From STC-113 sp964553745 (GTDB lineage: Bacteria > Patescibacteriota > Gracilibacteria > BD1-5 > UBA2023), in the NCBI GenBank assembly GCA_964553745.1, contig CAZKLD010000002.1, forward strand, positions 62,001 to 126,000: a stretch of DNA of 64,000 bases, in the 5' to 3' direction. Below, in pieces: positions 21,161 through 32,055 of this stretch. A program made the translations under genes and the position numbers. The notes beneath the pieces were generated by a model. It was not told the DNA's origin. It did not search any database and saw only the letters and a program-made list of their open reading frames with translations. The stretch's first letter is position 1; each line of letters starts with the position of its first letter.

Positions 21161-22423
21161 ATGGATGCATCTTCTGAATCAATGGAGATTCCTTGAATCG
21201 GCAGGACACGGTTACTGAGAGATTTGAGGCAAAAATTCTGAGAATACGTTTATGAGATAATCACATGAACTTCAATACGTAAGGCTCTTTCCAGCTCAGA
21301 AAAAGCGAAGCAGGTGAAGGAATACATAAGAGACTTCGACGAACATCTCAAGAATATCCTCGAAAGCCAGAGAGATATAGAGAACGACGAGCTATTCTAC
21401 CATGAAATAGTGAAAAAATCGCTTGAGCTGCTGCTATCGAAACTCAAAATGGACTATGCCTGAATATGGCTCATCACTGAAGAAAAATTTCACCCGGTCC
21501 TTCAGACTGGAATCAATAAGCGTCTCGATCACAGGATAATGTATAACCAGATAAAAGAAGCAGAGGAAATAGCATCTAGCAGCTGAAAGAATTTTTGAAT
21601 ATTCCCAACTGAGTCGAAAAACGGATGAGTGGATGCAGTCTTCATATTCAAAAGCCTTAATGACAGGATAATGTGATACCTGCTCCTCGATGATATCAAT
21701 GACAAAAGAGAACTGACTAATTTTGAGATAGGCAGGATTTGCGATATCTTCTACGCGAAGCTTGATAAGCTGATAATCGAATACGAATTATCCAGGGTGA
21801 ACATACAGAACATAACAATAAAGAACAGGCTGGAAGAAGCAATAAAGCAGGCCCGTATCGATCCGCTAACTTCCCTTCTCAACAGAAGGACATGAGATGA
21901 AGTTTTCGCTCAGAGAATGGCGGATGTTGCCAGATGAGGAACTTCCGTATCTGTAGCTTTTATCGATATCGACCACTTCAAAGAGGTAAATGACACCCAT
22001 TGACATCTTATCGGGGATGAGGTGCTGAGAAAAATCGGAGAAACACTGAATGTATGATATACGGAAGGCGAGAACATCCTTCACCTGAGACGCTCCACAG
22101 ATGATTTCATAAGGTATGGCTGAGAAGAATTCTTATGCATCCTTAATCACACGAACATAAAACAGGCGGGGATATTCTTGAACAAACTGAGAGAGCTTAT
22201 CAAAAAAATACCCTTCATATGAGCCGATTGAAAGATTTTCCATGTAACGATAAGCTGATGAGTCACTATAATCTGATGAAATGATGTTGATCATAAGGAA
22301 CAGCATCCGATTGAGATAAGAATGAAAAGGGTACTTGAAAGAGCTGATGCAGCCCTATATGATGCGAAGAATAGCTGAAGGAATATTATTAAATCCTATT
22401 CTTCCAAACAGATTTGAGTGTAG
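21161..22423 (+). CDS. Diguanylate cyclase (GGDEF-domain) protein
   Basis: 420 residues. The C-terminal GGDEF domain begins near DPLTSLLNRRTGDEVF, with FIDIDHFKEVNDTHGHLIGDEVL, the active-site RYGGEEF near 318-323 and ADAALYDAKNSGRN. The upstream ~120-250 region (LLLSKLKMDYAGIWLI ... GYLLLDDINDKREL) looks like a GAF-type sensor. GGEEF is catalytically competent, so it probably makes cyclic di-GMP. No inhibitory RxxD site is obvious. No EAL/HD-GYP partner or riboswitch is seen. Its 3' end overlaps the convergent PHP gene by 35 nt. Confidence 0.92.
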
Positions 22424-23117
22424 ATTTAAGATTATGGTAAGATATTTTTGCGAAAAAACCTACGAGCCCCGAGAATTTATTGGGGCTTGTCCTGTTTACG
22501 AAAGCGAAATTCTTTATGGATTCGAATACTGATTCTGCGCTTAACTCTTCTATTTCCATCTCTATGTAATTCATATCAAAAAGATCAAGAAAATGAACAT
22601 CGGCTGTCGCAATGAACGGCTTTCCCCATTTTTTTGCAAACGCCTGAACTCTGTTATTGAGATTGAAATGCCTTGAATAGAACCAAGAATGTTCTATGGC
22701 ATCGAAAATATCCATGAATTCTACCAGGTATTTTTTTGAGATGGAATTGAAATAATCGAAAAAAGGATGCGGTGCTATTATAAAAACTTCCGGATTATCG
22801 ATCTTATATTTCCTCAGATCCTTAAGATTATTCACTTTTTCTATGGAATTTCCAACATTGAGTATGAGGATGTGCGCTTCTCTGAATAATCCTACGCGTA
22901 TTGAGAGCTCAATTCAGCTTAAAAGCAGTATTCATTTCGATTCAGCGTATTCCCTGTATTCTTCCTTAAAAAGATAAGTCTTATGCCCAGTGAGCGCCAA
23001 GACATTGATTCATTTCTCGTATGCCTTATCTATAAGCTCATATATCGTATAGCTTATGAATTTGCCGTCCACCGAATCTTCTTTTGTGTGGATATGAAGG
23101 CTAGCCTTAATTTTCAT
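22389..23117 (-). CDS. PHP-domain protein
   Basis: 242 residues. PHP metal motifs: SLHIHTKEDSVDG (HxH), LLLSGIELS, FIIAPHPFFDY and ATADVHFLDLF. The second motif, normally TDH, reads LALTGHKTY with a GGG codon, so one expected Asp ligand is Gly. Members are phosphoesterases such as histidinol phosphatase or tRNA/DNA 3'-phosphatases; the substrate is unknown. The start overlaps the Elp3-like gene's stop by 11 nt (coupled). Confidence 0.8.
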
Positions 23118-24798
23118 AAATGTTTTTAATCATATATTCATTTTCAAGAGCGAATCAGTTTTTCTCGTAGTATTTCCTGACTCCGACTCATGCGATAACC
23201 GCTATTTTCTTGACTTGAGGATATTTTTCCCTGACTATCTCTTCTGCCCTCTTCATAAGTTTCTTCCCAAATCACATATGCTGTCAGGTGCCGTCTCATT
23301 TTTCTCATATCTTCAGTTGGTCTCCATAAGTGTGTACTTCCCTTATGATTGCAGTATCCTGAAGCTCTGGGATGAAATGCTGTTCTCAAGTGAAGACATA
23401 TGACGGTATCCTGAGCCTAAGATGTGAAAATAATGTCCTATCTTCCGGATCTATGAACTGAAGGTAATATTCTTTTCATTTGCTTGCGTCATATTCGGTA
23501 ACATCAATCTGGGCATCTGTAGGGATATTGTCCTTAAGCCGAATTTCACGCGAAGAGATATCCTTTTTGGCGTATCATTTCTGATTCATCCGCTCATCGA
23601 CTATCTGCCTGAGATTTGCAAGATGCGATCAGGCTAGGATTTCTGTAGCAGGGATATCGCGATACATCCTGTTGAGACGGATATATTCAGGTATAAGCGC
23701 CTGCATCTCTGCCATAAGCTCTACCAACTCCTCATCCGAATATGGCTGGAATTTTCATTCCTCCCAAATTTTAGTGAGCTCTGAATTTGCCGTGACCATC
23801 ATAGGATAGATCTTGAGTTCATCAGGCCTGAAATCAGGATCATCGAAAACCCTCTTGAGAGAGCTCAAATCTTTTTCCATATCTGAGCCATAGAGATTTG
23901 GCATCATATGGGCGACAACCTTTATTCAAGCATCCTTGAGCAGCCTTGTGGCCTGTATGCTTTCTTTATTGGTGTGCCCTCTTTTGTTTAGGATATTTAT
24001 CTCGTCTATTGTCGACTGGTATCATATCTCAACCCTTGTCACTCAGAATCTCCTCATAGAGATGATGTCTTGGACGGTGACATAGTCTGGTCTGGTCTCC
24101 ACTGCAATTCAGATGACCCTCGATAGAGCGGTCTCATTTCTGGCTTTAGCTTCTTCAAGAGTAGCGGATTTGCAGATTGAAAATCATGGATCGACTTTGA
24201 AAGATGCGAATCTATCGCTTCAGGTGTCGGTAGAGATTATATGCTTCCGTAGCTCTTCATAGCCCGAATGCGCGTCATATATGTCCTTGATGTAATTTTC
24301 CCTATATTCAGGAAGGTAGCAAGACCATGTTCAGCCGATTATCCTGATGTCGCACTTGTCTATATTGTGTCATGTTATATCAAGCGAGCGCAATCTGTTG
24401 TGAACCTGTCGGATCGGATCAAACGCATTAAGCTCTGCTCGCATGACTGCAGGCTCATTTGGGATGTAGCTTTTTGGGAGATTATCGAAGCTCGGGCAGT
24501 AGATGCATTTTCCCGGGCATTTCCAGGGCTTTGTCAGGATTGATACCACAGACACTCAACTCAGGCTCCTTACTGCCCTTTTCCTCAATAATTTGAGTAT
24601 CCTGACTTCTTCTGAGACTTCTCCCTTCACTATCATTTCCCTGTATTTTTCGAGAAGACTGATGTCATTCACTCAAGTGGAGACTTTATAATGGCCGTAA
24701 ACCTCGTTTTTTAGCTTATGGAATTCTTCTTTAGTTGTTATCTCTGGATTGTCTATCAATTTTTTGAGAATGTCAAAAATGATCTGCAATTTCTGCAT
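23107..24798 (-). CDS. Elp3-like radical SAM / GNAT acetyltransferase
   Basis: 563 residues. The radical SAM cluster CPGKCIYCPSF is near residue 98, in the Elp3-type C-x3-C-x2-C spacing. It is followed by YIPNEPAVMRAELNAFDPIRQ, a conserved Elp3 segment. The C-terminal GNAT half contains HTYGDQLKI, QHMGFGKKLMKRAEEI and the IAVIAGVGVRKYYEK acetyl-CoA loop. Elp3 enzymes carboxymethylate wobble uridines of tRNA. The usual N-terminal length is kept. First gene of a coupled pair with the PHP protein. Confidence 0.9.
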
Positions 24799-24822
24799 AT
24801 TAGATTCTGAATAATAATATTG

Positions 24823-25071
24823 TTATTTTTTGAATGTGGAAATCATATCCTTTACTTTCGACTGATCGATTTCTTTGTCCTTGAGCACGCACATTCATAA
24901 TTCAAGGTTGATATATTTACCGACAGATTCTAGGATTCATGCTTCATAGACTTTTTTCAGCATGAGTGCTATATCAACTATGATATCACTCTCCGGATCT
25001 AGGGCATCTTGGAATCTTCTGTAGTTCGGAACATGCAAATCTATGAGTTCCTCAAATTTATTGTTGTCCAT
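24823..25071 (-). CDS. Hypothetical 82-residue protein
   Basis: A soluble acidic helical protein, MDNNKFEELIDLHVPNYRRF... ending VKDMISTFKK. No motif recognised. The start lies inside the 3' end of the preceding ORF (14-nt overlap), indicating a coupled operon running from pth to here. Confidence 0.65.
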
Positions 25072-25447
25072 TTTGTTGTTTTCTTAATAATGACTGCAGA
25101 TCATTTGCCTTCTTCATCTGATCGTACGCAAATGCTGTCCTATTTATTTCCTGCCTTTCCGCGGATTCACGGCTTTTTCGCTCATCTTCGTCCCTTTTTC
25201 TTAGGATTGCTTCATTTACTATCTTTTCTATATTGTTAAGCGCATGTGTGAGATTCTCTTTCCTTTTTTCAAGCGATTCGTTCCTTATTTTGAATATCTC
25301 GTTCAGGTATAGCGGCCATTTATTTAAGATATCAATTTTCCTTTCATCGCTCAAGACATTGAAAATATTAGAGATATCATATTTTTCAGAAAAGGAAAGG
25401 CCTGATTCTTCAAGCAATTGTTTGAATTTAAAATTATCAACTAACAT
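25058..25447 (-). CDS. Hypothetical coiled-coil protein, 129 residues
   Basis: MLVDNFKFKQLLEESGLSFSEKYDI is followed by a long charged helix (RNESLEKRKENLTHALNNIE, then RKRDEDERKSRESAERQE) and a Gln-rich end. Strongly predicted coiled coil. Contains no TGA codon. It lies in the pth operon with a 14-nt overlap to the next gene. Function unknown. Confidence 0.75.
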   Translation of the reverse strand: MLVDNFKFKQLLEESGLSFSEKYDISNIFNVLSDERKIDILNKWPLYLNEIFKIRNESLEKRKENLTHALNNIEKIVNEAILRKRDEDERKSRESAERQEINRTAFAYDQMKKANDLQSLLRKQQNGQQ

Positions 25448-25457
25448 AATCGGATGA

Positions 25458-25775
25458 TTATCAGATTCATCTTTCGAAAGTATCGGAAAGTCTAGCCATG
25501 TTCTCTCTTCTCGCAGAATCCAGACTTCATTTCAGAAGCGCGCTGGAATCGGCAAGGATCTTGAGTTTCTCTTGCGACATTCAATTAAGGAGATTTTCTT
25601 TCGAGTCCTTTGGGATATTCTGGTTTTGCTTTAGAGCGTCGAAAAAGCTTCACTTCAGCACAGGGCTGTCTCAATGGAAATTAAGCAATGATGCGACTTC
25701 TTTGTGCGCGGCGTCCCCATTGTCTACCGAACCTTGTTTTTGACTATCCAGCCTATCTCCTAAATCAAAAGCCAT
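25458..25775 (-). CDS. Hypothetical 105-residue protein
   Basis: A soluble protein starting MAFDLGDRLDSQKQGSVDNG and ending MARLSDTFERGIG. Several TGA glycines. No motif recognised. It follows pth by 12 nt and precedes the coiled-coil gene by 10 nt in the same operon. Confidence 0.65.
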
Positions 25776-25787
25776 ATATAAGGAAAT

Positions 25788-26321
25788 TTATGATATAAAT
25801 TTATCTTCAAGCATCAAAAGCGCCTGCGGGAAAATTTCTGTTTTCAGACTATCCATTTCTTCTTTAGAGAATTTGGACAATACCCAATCACTGACATTAT
25901 ATTTTTTATCTTGTCAAACTCAAATTTTTATTCTTTGAAATGCTTCTGATCAGAGATTGCTTATCAGAGATTTGATTCAATTATGTCATCATGCGCTTCA
26001 TTCTGGCCTATATCTCAACTTCCCGAAGCCCATGCTCATATCGTCAAAAATCACAATAATATCAATTCTGAAATCCAACTTATAGAAATTGACTATCGAA
26101 GAGATGCTTTCTCAGCTAAGGTTCATGAATGTCAGGGGCTTCAATAGGATAATTTTCTCTCAGCTCAAATTTCATTCGGAGATGACTCACTTGAATTTAG
26201 AATCTTTGAAATCCTCAAAATTCCAGCAATCCTTAAGAAAATCCAAAAATAGGAATCAGACATTATGTCTGGTCTCTTTGTATTCGAGTCAGGGATTTCA
26301 GAGTCAGATTATGATTTTCAT
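25788..26321 (-). CDS. pth: Peptidyl-tRNA hydrolase
   Basis: 177 residues. N-terminus MKIIIGLGNPGLEYKETRHNVGF, with catalytic His at residue 19 and three of the GLGNPG/NVG glycines encoded by TGA. It continues with ILLKPLTFMNLSGES, the catalytic-region IVIFDDMSMGFGKLRYRPEGSAHGHNG and FQRIKIGVG. It recycles peptidyl-tRNA released from ribosomes. First gene of an operon with three small unknown genes. Confidence 0.95.
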
Positions 26322-26458
26322 CAGTTGTTTGTTTACTTATCTTCGAAGCATTGTACAAAAAGAGCACCAATCTCCAAATGAGAAAATCCTTAAATATTTG
26401 ACAAAGTGATTTTTTATATTAATATACAATTTATAATTTATTTTATATCACTCACATA

Positions 26459-27154
26459 ATGGCTAGCAATTCACCAGAAGAAGCTCCGATACACAACCAT
26501 CTTTGGTGCGGAGAAACATGAATGGAGAAAAGAAGGGAACGCGTCTCCATGATGGTCATACACAAGAAAAAGCAAGAAGATGTAGTAATCGATTATTCAA
26601 GCACACATTTCAAAAGGCTATCGGAAGTTATAGAAAATACAAAAGCCCAGGCAATCGAAGTCTTGAAACAGGATTGAAAAAGCAAGGCGATTTACTTCAA
26701 TAGCATCATCTGAATCGAAAGCGTCGACTGCAGATGAGAATTGAGGGATCATAACCTCAGAATCATTGACAAACCCGTAAGGATAGAAGTAAGGCTGTCT
26801 AATTGATTGGTTTTCAGGGGTACGATCTACCTGAAGCTCTCAAATAATGTAATCCAAAGGACCGCAAACAGTAAATTCTTGAATGTCTTCAATGTTGTGG
26901 AGCACTGAAGATGGCAAATGGAATGAGGCGAGGAAGTCCTGAGAATGAAACCGAACAATCCGGCGACACTTCTGTGCAATGTGTCTCATATAGCTGATAT
27001 TGAAGAGATAGAGAGATTATTCAAGGTCATAAGGACGCCTTCTCAGGAAGCAGGAAAAAAAGATAATGAAAAAATCGTCCCTCTCGATTACATTGAAGAG
27101 TTGCCGGAGCAATCCAAGGCTTTTCCGTTATTCCCAGAATCTCACGCACTTTAA
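26459..27154 (+). CDS. Hypothetical 231-residue protein
   Basis: A soluble protein with an N-terminal HLWCGETG segment, a central VVIDYSSTHFKRLSEVIENT region, a beta-rich middle (RIEVRLSNGLVFRGTIYLKL) and an acidic C-terminus. The middle reads like a small barrel, but I recognise no family. Monocistronic, ending at a very strong terminator. Confidence 0.65.
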
Positions 27155-27162
27155 AGATAATC

Positions 27163-27199
27163 AAAAACCCCCTCTCCCGAAATCGGGAGAGGGGGTTTC
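27163..27199. terminator. Very strong bidirectional terminator
   Basis: A 16-bp stem, AAACCCCCTCTCCCGA with its exact complement, and a 2-nt loop. It lies between two converging genes and is the most stable hairpin in the window. Confidence 0.9.
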
Positions 27200-27225
27200 A
27201 ATTTGGGCTAAGTTTTCTTATGCGA

Positions 27226-28314
27226 TTATTGTGAGACTGATCAAGTGGAATCTGAGTCGATTCAATTGATGAGTTCATTTACTATATCTGATTCTCAAGA
27301 ATTCAAATCTTCAAGCTTGTTTTGAACGATATCCTTGATTTCTTCAAGCTGCGCCCTCACTTTTTCGGATTTTACATTTTTCAGAATGGCATCGACTCTT
27401 ATTATGATGGCCCTGAACATGGCTTCTTTTTTTGCAGGATCCAGAGCATCGAGCTTCCTGTTCAATTGATCTATTGTCGATTGAGGAAGGGCTCTTGCTT
27501 TTGATGCTTCAAATTTCTTCTTATCGCTGATATTTTGCTTCTTCCCATCATCCTGATACTTTGTGTCAACAGGATTTCTGACAAGCGGCTTCCCTCAATG
27601 ATCAGCTACGAATTTATTGAAAGCTTCCAGCTTTGCAGGATCAATGTAAGGAGTTAGGGCTTTTGCGAACTCAGCATTGGCAGCCTTGATGGCAGCTTCT
27701 CTCGAATCCGGCGTCATGCTCTTATCTTCCATTATCTTCTTTATGGAATCCAGATAAGCTTTAGAAGAGTCCATGAATTGTTTCTTCTGCTCAGCTGTAA
27801 GATCCTTGCCGCTCCTGAAGAATTGCATGATCGGCTGAAGAATCTCGGTCGGAGATTGGATCGGTTGCTTTGTGTTTTGAGATTCACCAGGGCCTTTTAC
27901 AAAAGGCTTCCCTCAATTATTGGCTACGAATTTGTTGAAAGCTTCCAGCTTCGTTGGATCAATATAAGGGGTTAGGACTTTTGCGAATTCAGCATTGGCG
28001 GCTTTGATGGCGGCTTCTCTCGAATCCGGAGTCATACTCTTGTCCTCCATTATCTTCTTAATGGAATCCAGATAAGCCCTAGAAGAATCCATGAATTGTT
28101 TCTTCTGCTCATCAGTAAGATCCTTGCCGCTTCTGAAGAATTGCATGATCGGCTGAAGCATCTCAGTCGGAGATTGAATCATCTTTTGTGCAGTTTTCAT
28201 TCAAGGTGCAGACAAGCCCATAGCTCATGGTTTTGATGTTTCAGCTTGCGCTAAAGTAGAGAATAAAAGAGTTCAAGATAGAACAATCGCCAAGTATTTA
28301 TTTTTATTTTGCAT
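27226..28314 (-). CDS. Exported protein with two ~90-residue repeats
   Basis: 362 residues. A signal peptide (MQNKNKYLAIVLSGTLLFS ... AQA) precedes two nearly identical repeats (SPTEMLQPIMQFFRSGKDLT to KFVANNGGKPF and again to KFVADHGGKPL), all helical. The C-terminal module RVDAILKNVKSEKVRAQLEE resembles modules in four other exported proteins here. Probably an extracytoplasmic binding or structural protein. The repeats are about 90% alike at DNA level, pointing to a recent duplication. Confidence 0.8.
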
Positions 28315-28447
28315 ATCATGTTAATTAAAAAATAATGCAAGCGAATGCTAGCACATGTTTTGAATCGGTCAATATGTCTTATGTGAAGAAAGTGTGGAAA
28401 AACGGAAAAATATGATTTGCGGCTCCACCATTGGTAAGATTTGATAA
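28315..28447. other. Promoter-bearing gap
   Basis: 133 nt between the repeat protein and the decayed gene copy; AT-rich, no feature I can name. Confidence 0.3.
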
Positions 28448-29058
28448 TTATAAAGAATTGAATTCATTGAATATGATTTGTCTCAAATCTATAATTCAAG
28501 TGGAATTAATTTTATTTACTAATCTTTCATTAATATTCATTAAAATATCCCCGATTTCAGATTCAAATATCTTATTTCATCTGAGCTTTTGCGCCATAAG
28601 GAAATCTATCATAGCTCATGATGATTTGACGGAATTATAAGTATTCTCTAACTCTGATCATTTAGAATCAACGAAGTATTTATATAGTTCTTCCTTAAAT
28701 AACTCTCTTACCTTAGCTTTTTGTTCTGGATTTATCAACTTATCGCTAGTCTTGGCGCTATTGATTTATCCACAATCTCATCAACCCTCCTATCAACCTG
28801 CATCTGCATGTCATTGTAAAATGATTGGGCCTTGAGGATTGTCATTTTACGGATAGTCTCTTCCTCTATCTTTGTCTTGAGCTCGATATTTTGTTCTTGG
28901 ACTGCCTTAAGATAATCAGGATTGGACTTAAGTGCTTCCTTGGCTGCCTTATCGGCATCATCCAGAACGGATTGGTTCATTGCATGTACTTGATTTGCTT
29001 TCATAAGTCAAAAAGTTATTGCTAAATATATAGTTATTTTTGCCCTTTTTGAGTTCAT
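28448..29058 (-). pseudogene. Frameshifted copy 1 of a triplicated exported protein
   Basis: Starts MNSKRAKITIYLAITFGLMKANQVHA like copy 2 and matches it closely, but near 28757-28762 the sequence reads GCGCCAAGACTAGC where copy 2 has GCTAAGACAAGT. Two extra bases (or one missing) shift the frame and an early TAA follows at 28735. The rest (KTSDKLINPEQKAK to EFNSL) is intact in the other frame down to 28448. It is either a recent pseudogene, a programmed shift, or an assembly error. Confidence 0.75.
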
Positions 29059-29253
29059 CAACCCGCTGAATGCATTTTTATGGTCTTTCGGAAATTCTGG
29101 AATATCATTTAGAACTGATTTCGGATGATTTCAGAACGGTCTTTTGTCTTGACTATCCTATCTCTTAAATTCTCAAAAGTGAGCTCTTGATTATTTTTTC
29201 ATTTCCAGATTCATGAGATATGTGCTCTTGCTTTATCATTGTCTAATTTGATG

Positions 29254-29862
29254 TTATAAAGAATTGAATTCATTAACAAGAACATTTCATAATTGTATAA
29301 TTCAATGTTGATTCATTGAATTTCACATCCTTTTGTCTATATTCTGAAGAATATCCCCTATCTCGGATTCCAATATCTTGTTTCATTTGAGCGATTGAGC
29401 CATAAGGAATTCTACTTTGGCTCAAGATAATTTGACAGAATTATAAGTATTCTCTAACTCTGATCACGAGGAATCGACGAAATATTTGTATAACTCCTCC
29501 TTGAATAATTCTTTAACTTTGCTCTTTTGCTCAGGGGAAATAAGCCTATCACTTGTCTTAGCCAGAGACTTATCCACAATCTCATCAATCTTCCTATCAA
29601 CCTGCATCTGCATGTCATTGTAAAATGATTGGACCTTGAGGATTGTCATCTTACGGATGGTCTCTTCCTCTATCTTTGTCTTGAGCCCGATATTGTTCTC
29701 TTGGACTGCCTTAAGGTAGTCAGGATTGGACTTAAGTGCTTCCTTGGCTGCCTTATCGGCATCATCCAGAACGGATTGGCCCATTGCATGTACTTGATTT
29801 GCTTTCATAAGTCAAGAAGTTATTGCTAAATATGTAATAATTTTTGTCTTTTTTGAGTTCAT
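29254..29862 (-). CDS. Exported protein, copy 2 of three
   Basis: 202 residues. N-terminal signal MNSKKTKIITYLAITSGLM ... VHA, then a charged helical body: DDADKAAKEALKSNPDYLKAV, KTKIEEETIRKMTILK and DMQMQVDRKIDEIVDKSLAKT. The tail has ELFKEELYKYFVDSSGSELE and ends NEFNSL. No known domain; helical, possibly oligomeric. I start at ATG 29862 rather than the internal ATG 29808, because this adds a good signal peptide shared with copy 1. Confidence 0.75.
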
Positions 29863-29881
29863 CAACCCGCTGAATGCATTT

Positions 29882-30043
29882 TTATGGTCTTTCGGGAATT
29901 CTGGAATATCATTTAGAACTGATTTCGGATAATTCAGAACGGTCTTTTGACTTAAAAATCCTATCTCTTAAATTCTCAAAAGTAAGCTCTTTGATTATTT
30001 TTTCATTTCCAGTTTCTGGAGATATGAGTTCTTGTTGTATCAT
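29882..30043 (-). CDS. Short ORF in the duplicated spacer (53 residues)
   Basis: MIQQELISPETGNEKIIKEL ... RIPERP. The related ORF upstream of copy 1 (near 29245) starts MIKQEHISHESGNEKIIK but is cut short by a one-base loss. It could be a small gene or the remnant of a longer N-terminal region. Poorly supported. Confidence 0.3.
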
Positions 30044-30058
30044 TTCCTAATTTTGATA

Positions 30059-30589
30059 TTATAAAGAATTGAATTCCTTGAATATGGTTTGTTTTAATAA
30101 ATTAATTCAATGATATACAATTTCATCTTTCAATCTCTTATTAACATTTATTAAAATATCCTCAATTTCAGATTCCAATATCTTGTTTCATCTGAGCGAT
30201 TGAGCCATAAGGAATTCTGCTTTGGCTCAAGATAATTTTACAGAATTATAAGTATTCTCTAACTCTGATCATTTAGAATCGACAAAATACTTATACAGCT
30301 CCTCTTTGAATAATTCTTTAACTTTACTCTTTTGCTCAGGAGAAATAAGCTTATCGCTTGTTTTAGCCAGAGAACTATCTAAAATCTCATCAATCTTCCT
30401 ATCAACCTGCATCTGCATATCATTGAAGAGAGACTGCGCCTTCATGATAGTCATATTGCGGATAGTCTCTTCTTCTATCTTTTTCTTAAGTTCGAGATTA
30501 CCTTCCTTGACTGCTTTTTGGTATTCGGGATTGGTTTTCAGCTCTTCTTGTGATAGTGCGAGGGCTTTGTCTATTACTGATTGTTCCAT
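30059..30589 (-). CDS. Copy 3 of the triplicated helical protein, without signal peptide
   Basis: 176 residues: MEQSVIDKALALSQEELKTN, then KKKIEEETIRNMTIMKAQSL and LAKTSDKLISPEQKSKVKEL, as in copies 1 and 2, ending IFKEFNSL. It is the most divergent copy and begins where copy 2's mature protein begins, so it may stay in the cytoplasm or have lost its signal. It follows ddl and a tiny membrane ORF and may be the ancestral copy. Confidence 0.75.
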
Positions 30590-30609
30590 GGGATTTGGTC
30601 AAAAATATT

Positions 30610-30705
30610 TTATTTCCGATTTTTCAGATATAATACCACTAAATTGCCAAAAGTTCAAATTATGACTATGGCGAAGAATAATATTTTCCAATTTTCTTGA
30701 GACAT
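30610..30705 (-). CDS. Tiny membrane protein (31 residues)
   Basis: MSQENWKILFFAIVIIGTFGNL followed by VVLYLKNRK: one membrane helix with a positive C-terminus. The start overlaps or abuts the ddl stop (TAAATG), suggesting coupled translation. One TGA glycine lies in the helix. Too short to be certain. Confidence 0.45.
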
Positions 30706-31599
30706 TTATCCGGCTGATAATTCTATAATCTTCTCTACTGCCTGTTCTAGGGTCCTTCAGGTCAGGCACCAGGCTTTGGGGAATATGGAGGCCTGGGAAA
30801 ATCCCGGAATCGTGTTGACTTCCAGGAAATAAACTCATGAGGAATTGACTATGAAATCGACTCTCGATATTCACCTGCAACCAAGAAATGAGTGGATTTT
30901 CTTCGCGTCATCCTCAAGCCTTTTTTTCAATTCTTCCTCAATAGGTCAGAATATCTCATTGCTTCAGTCAGAATTATATTTCTCCTCGAAATCGAAGAAA
31001 TCTCAGCCCTGGAGCTCTACTCTCATTATTGGCAATGCCTCAAGCTCTTTGTTTCAGATTATCGGCACGCTATACTCTGTTCACGAGATGAATTCTTGGA
31101 CCAATGCGATATCTCCAGTTATCGAAATGACATTTTCGATGGCTTGTTGGAGCTCTTCAAAATCCCTTACCTTATAGGTAGCGACTGAGCTTCAGCCACT
31201 ATTCGGCTTTACTATCAGAGGATAAGAGAACTCTCTGTCTGAGGCATCTTCTCTAGAATAGAAAAGGTGGCTGCCAGGGACTGAAAGCCCTACTTTCTCA
31301 GCAAGGATATTGCATTTATGCTTATCCATGCAAATTGCATGTGTTGCAAATGGCGAGAAGGTGCTCTTCATTCAGATAGAGTCTAGGAGTCAGAATATCG
31401 TGCCGTCTTCTCAATATTCTCAATGGAAAACCGGCAATGCCAAATCATACTCATTATAAGAGGCTAGGAATCTGTCCATCTCTTCAGGCAGGATAAACGT
31501 ATCATGTTCATATCTTAAATTAACATCAAAAGTATTCGCACTCTTCAATGCGACTTCCCTCTCAAGTCAAGTTCATCAAGTTAGCAATGCTATTTTCAT
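30706..31599 (-). CDS. ddl: D-alanine--D-alanine ligase
   Basis: 297 residues. ATP-grasp enzyme making D-Ala-D-Ala for peptidoglycan. Motifs: N-terminal MKIALLTGGTGLEREVALKS (with three TGA glycines in GGTG), FILPEEMDRF, the ATP-grasp lid YPLIVKPNSGGSSVATYKV, LVQEFISGTEYSVPI and the C-terminal metal site RVDFIVNSS ... FLEVNTIPGFS. Length and order are standard. A tiny membrane ORF follows and a Nudix gene precedes by 10 nt in an operon. Confidence 0.95.
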
Positions 31600-31609
31600 A
31601 ATCGGAATT

Positions 31610-32053
31610 TTAAAAATAAACTATTTTTATGCATTCGTCCAATCATGGAATGCTGTCAAGAACAAGAGCTTCTAAAGGAGCAACCCACAAGAATCCCTTA
31701 TGTTCACAAGGATTTATTTTAACGTCGGGCAAATCTTCCAGGATATTTCTGTAAACATAATAGATGAAATCGTATGTAGGATATTTCACATAAAGCTTTG
31801 TGATGAATATCATTTTCGATTCGCATAAGGCAATTGATGTCTCTTCTGATATTTCACGCATAGCCGCCTCAAGAGGCGTTTCTCAGCTATCTATTTTCCC
31901 AGCGGGCATTCAATAAACATTCGGTTGTGGCTTATGATCTTGTCTCAGAAGAAGCAATATCTTACCATCATGTTCCAAGAAACAGCTTGTAACCTCAAAT
32001 TTAGGATTAAAATCATCTAAAGCAATCTCTGAATATATATATTTTTCTTCCAT
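31610..32053 (-). CDS. Nudix hydrolase
   Basis: 147 residues with a full Nudix box, GKIDSGETPLEAAMREISEE (G-x5-E-x7-RE-x2-EE), preceded by QPNVYGMPA. It hydrolyses nucleoside diphosphates linked to another group; the substrate cannot be read. It lies between the TrmB-type regulator (stop 2 nt before its start) and ddl in a four-gene run. Confidence 0.88.
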
Positions 32054-32055
32054 TT

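Larger units (their letters stand above)
28448..30589. repeat. Tandem triplication of ~0.7-0.8 kb units
   Basis: Three head-to-tail copies of one gene, two of them with a shared ~200-nt spacer and signal-peptide region. Identity is high between copies 1 and 2, lower to copy 3. Confidence 0.85.
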
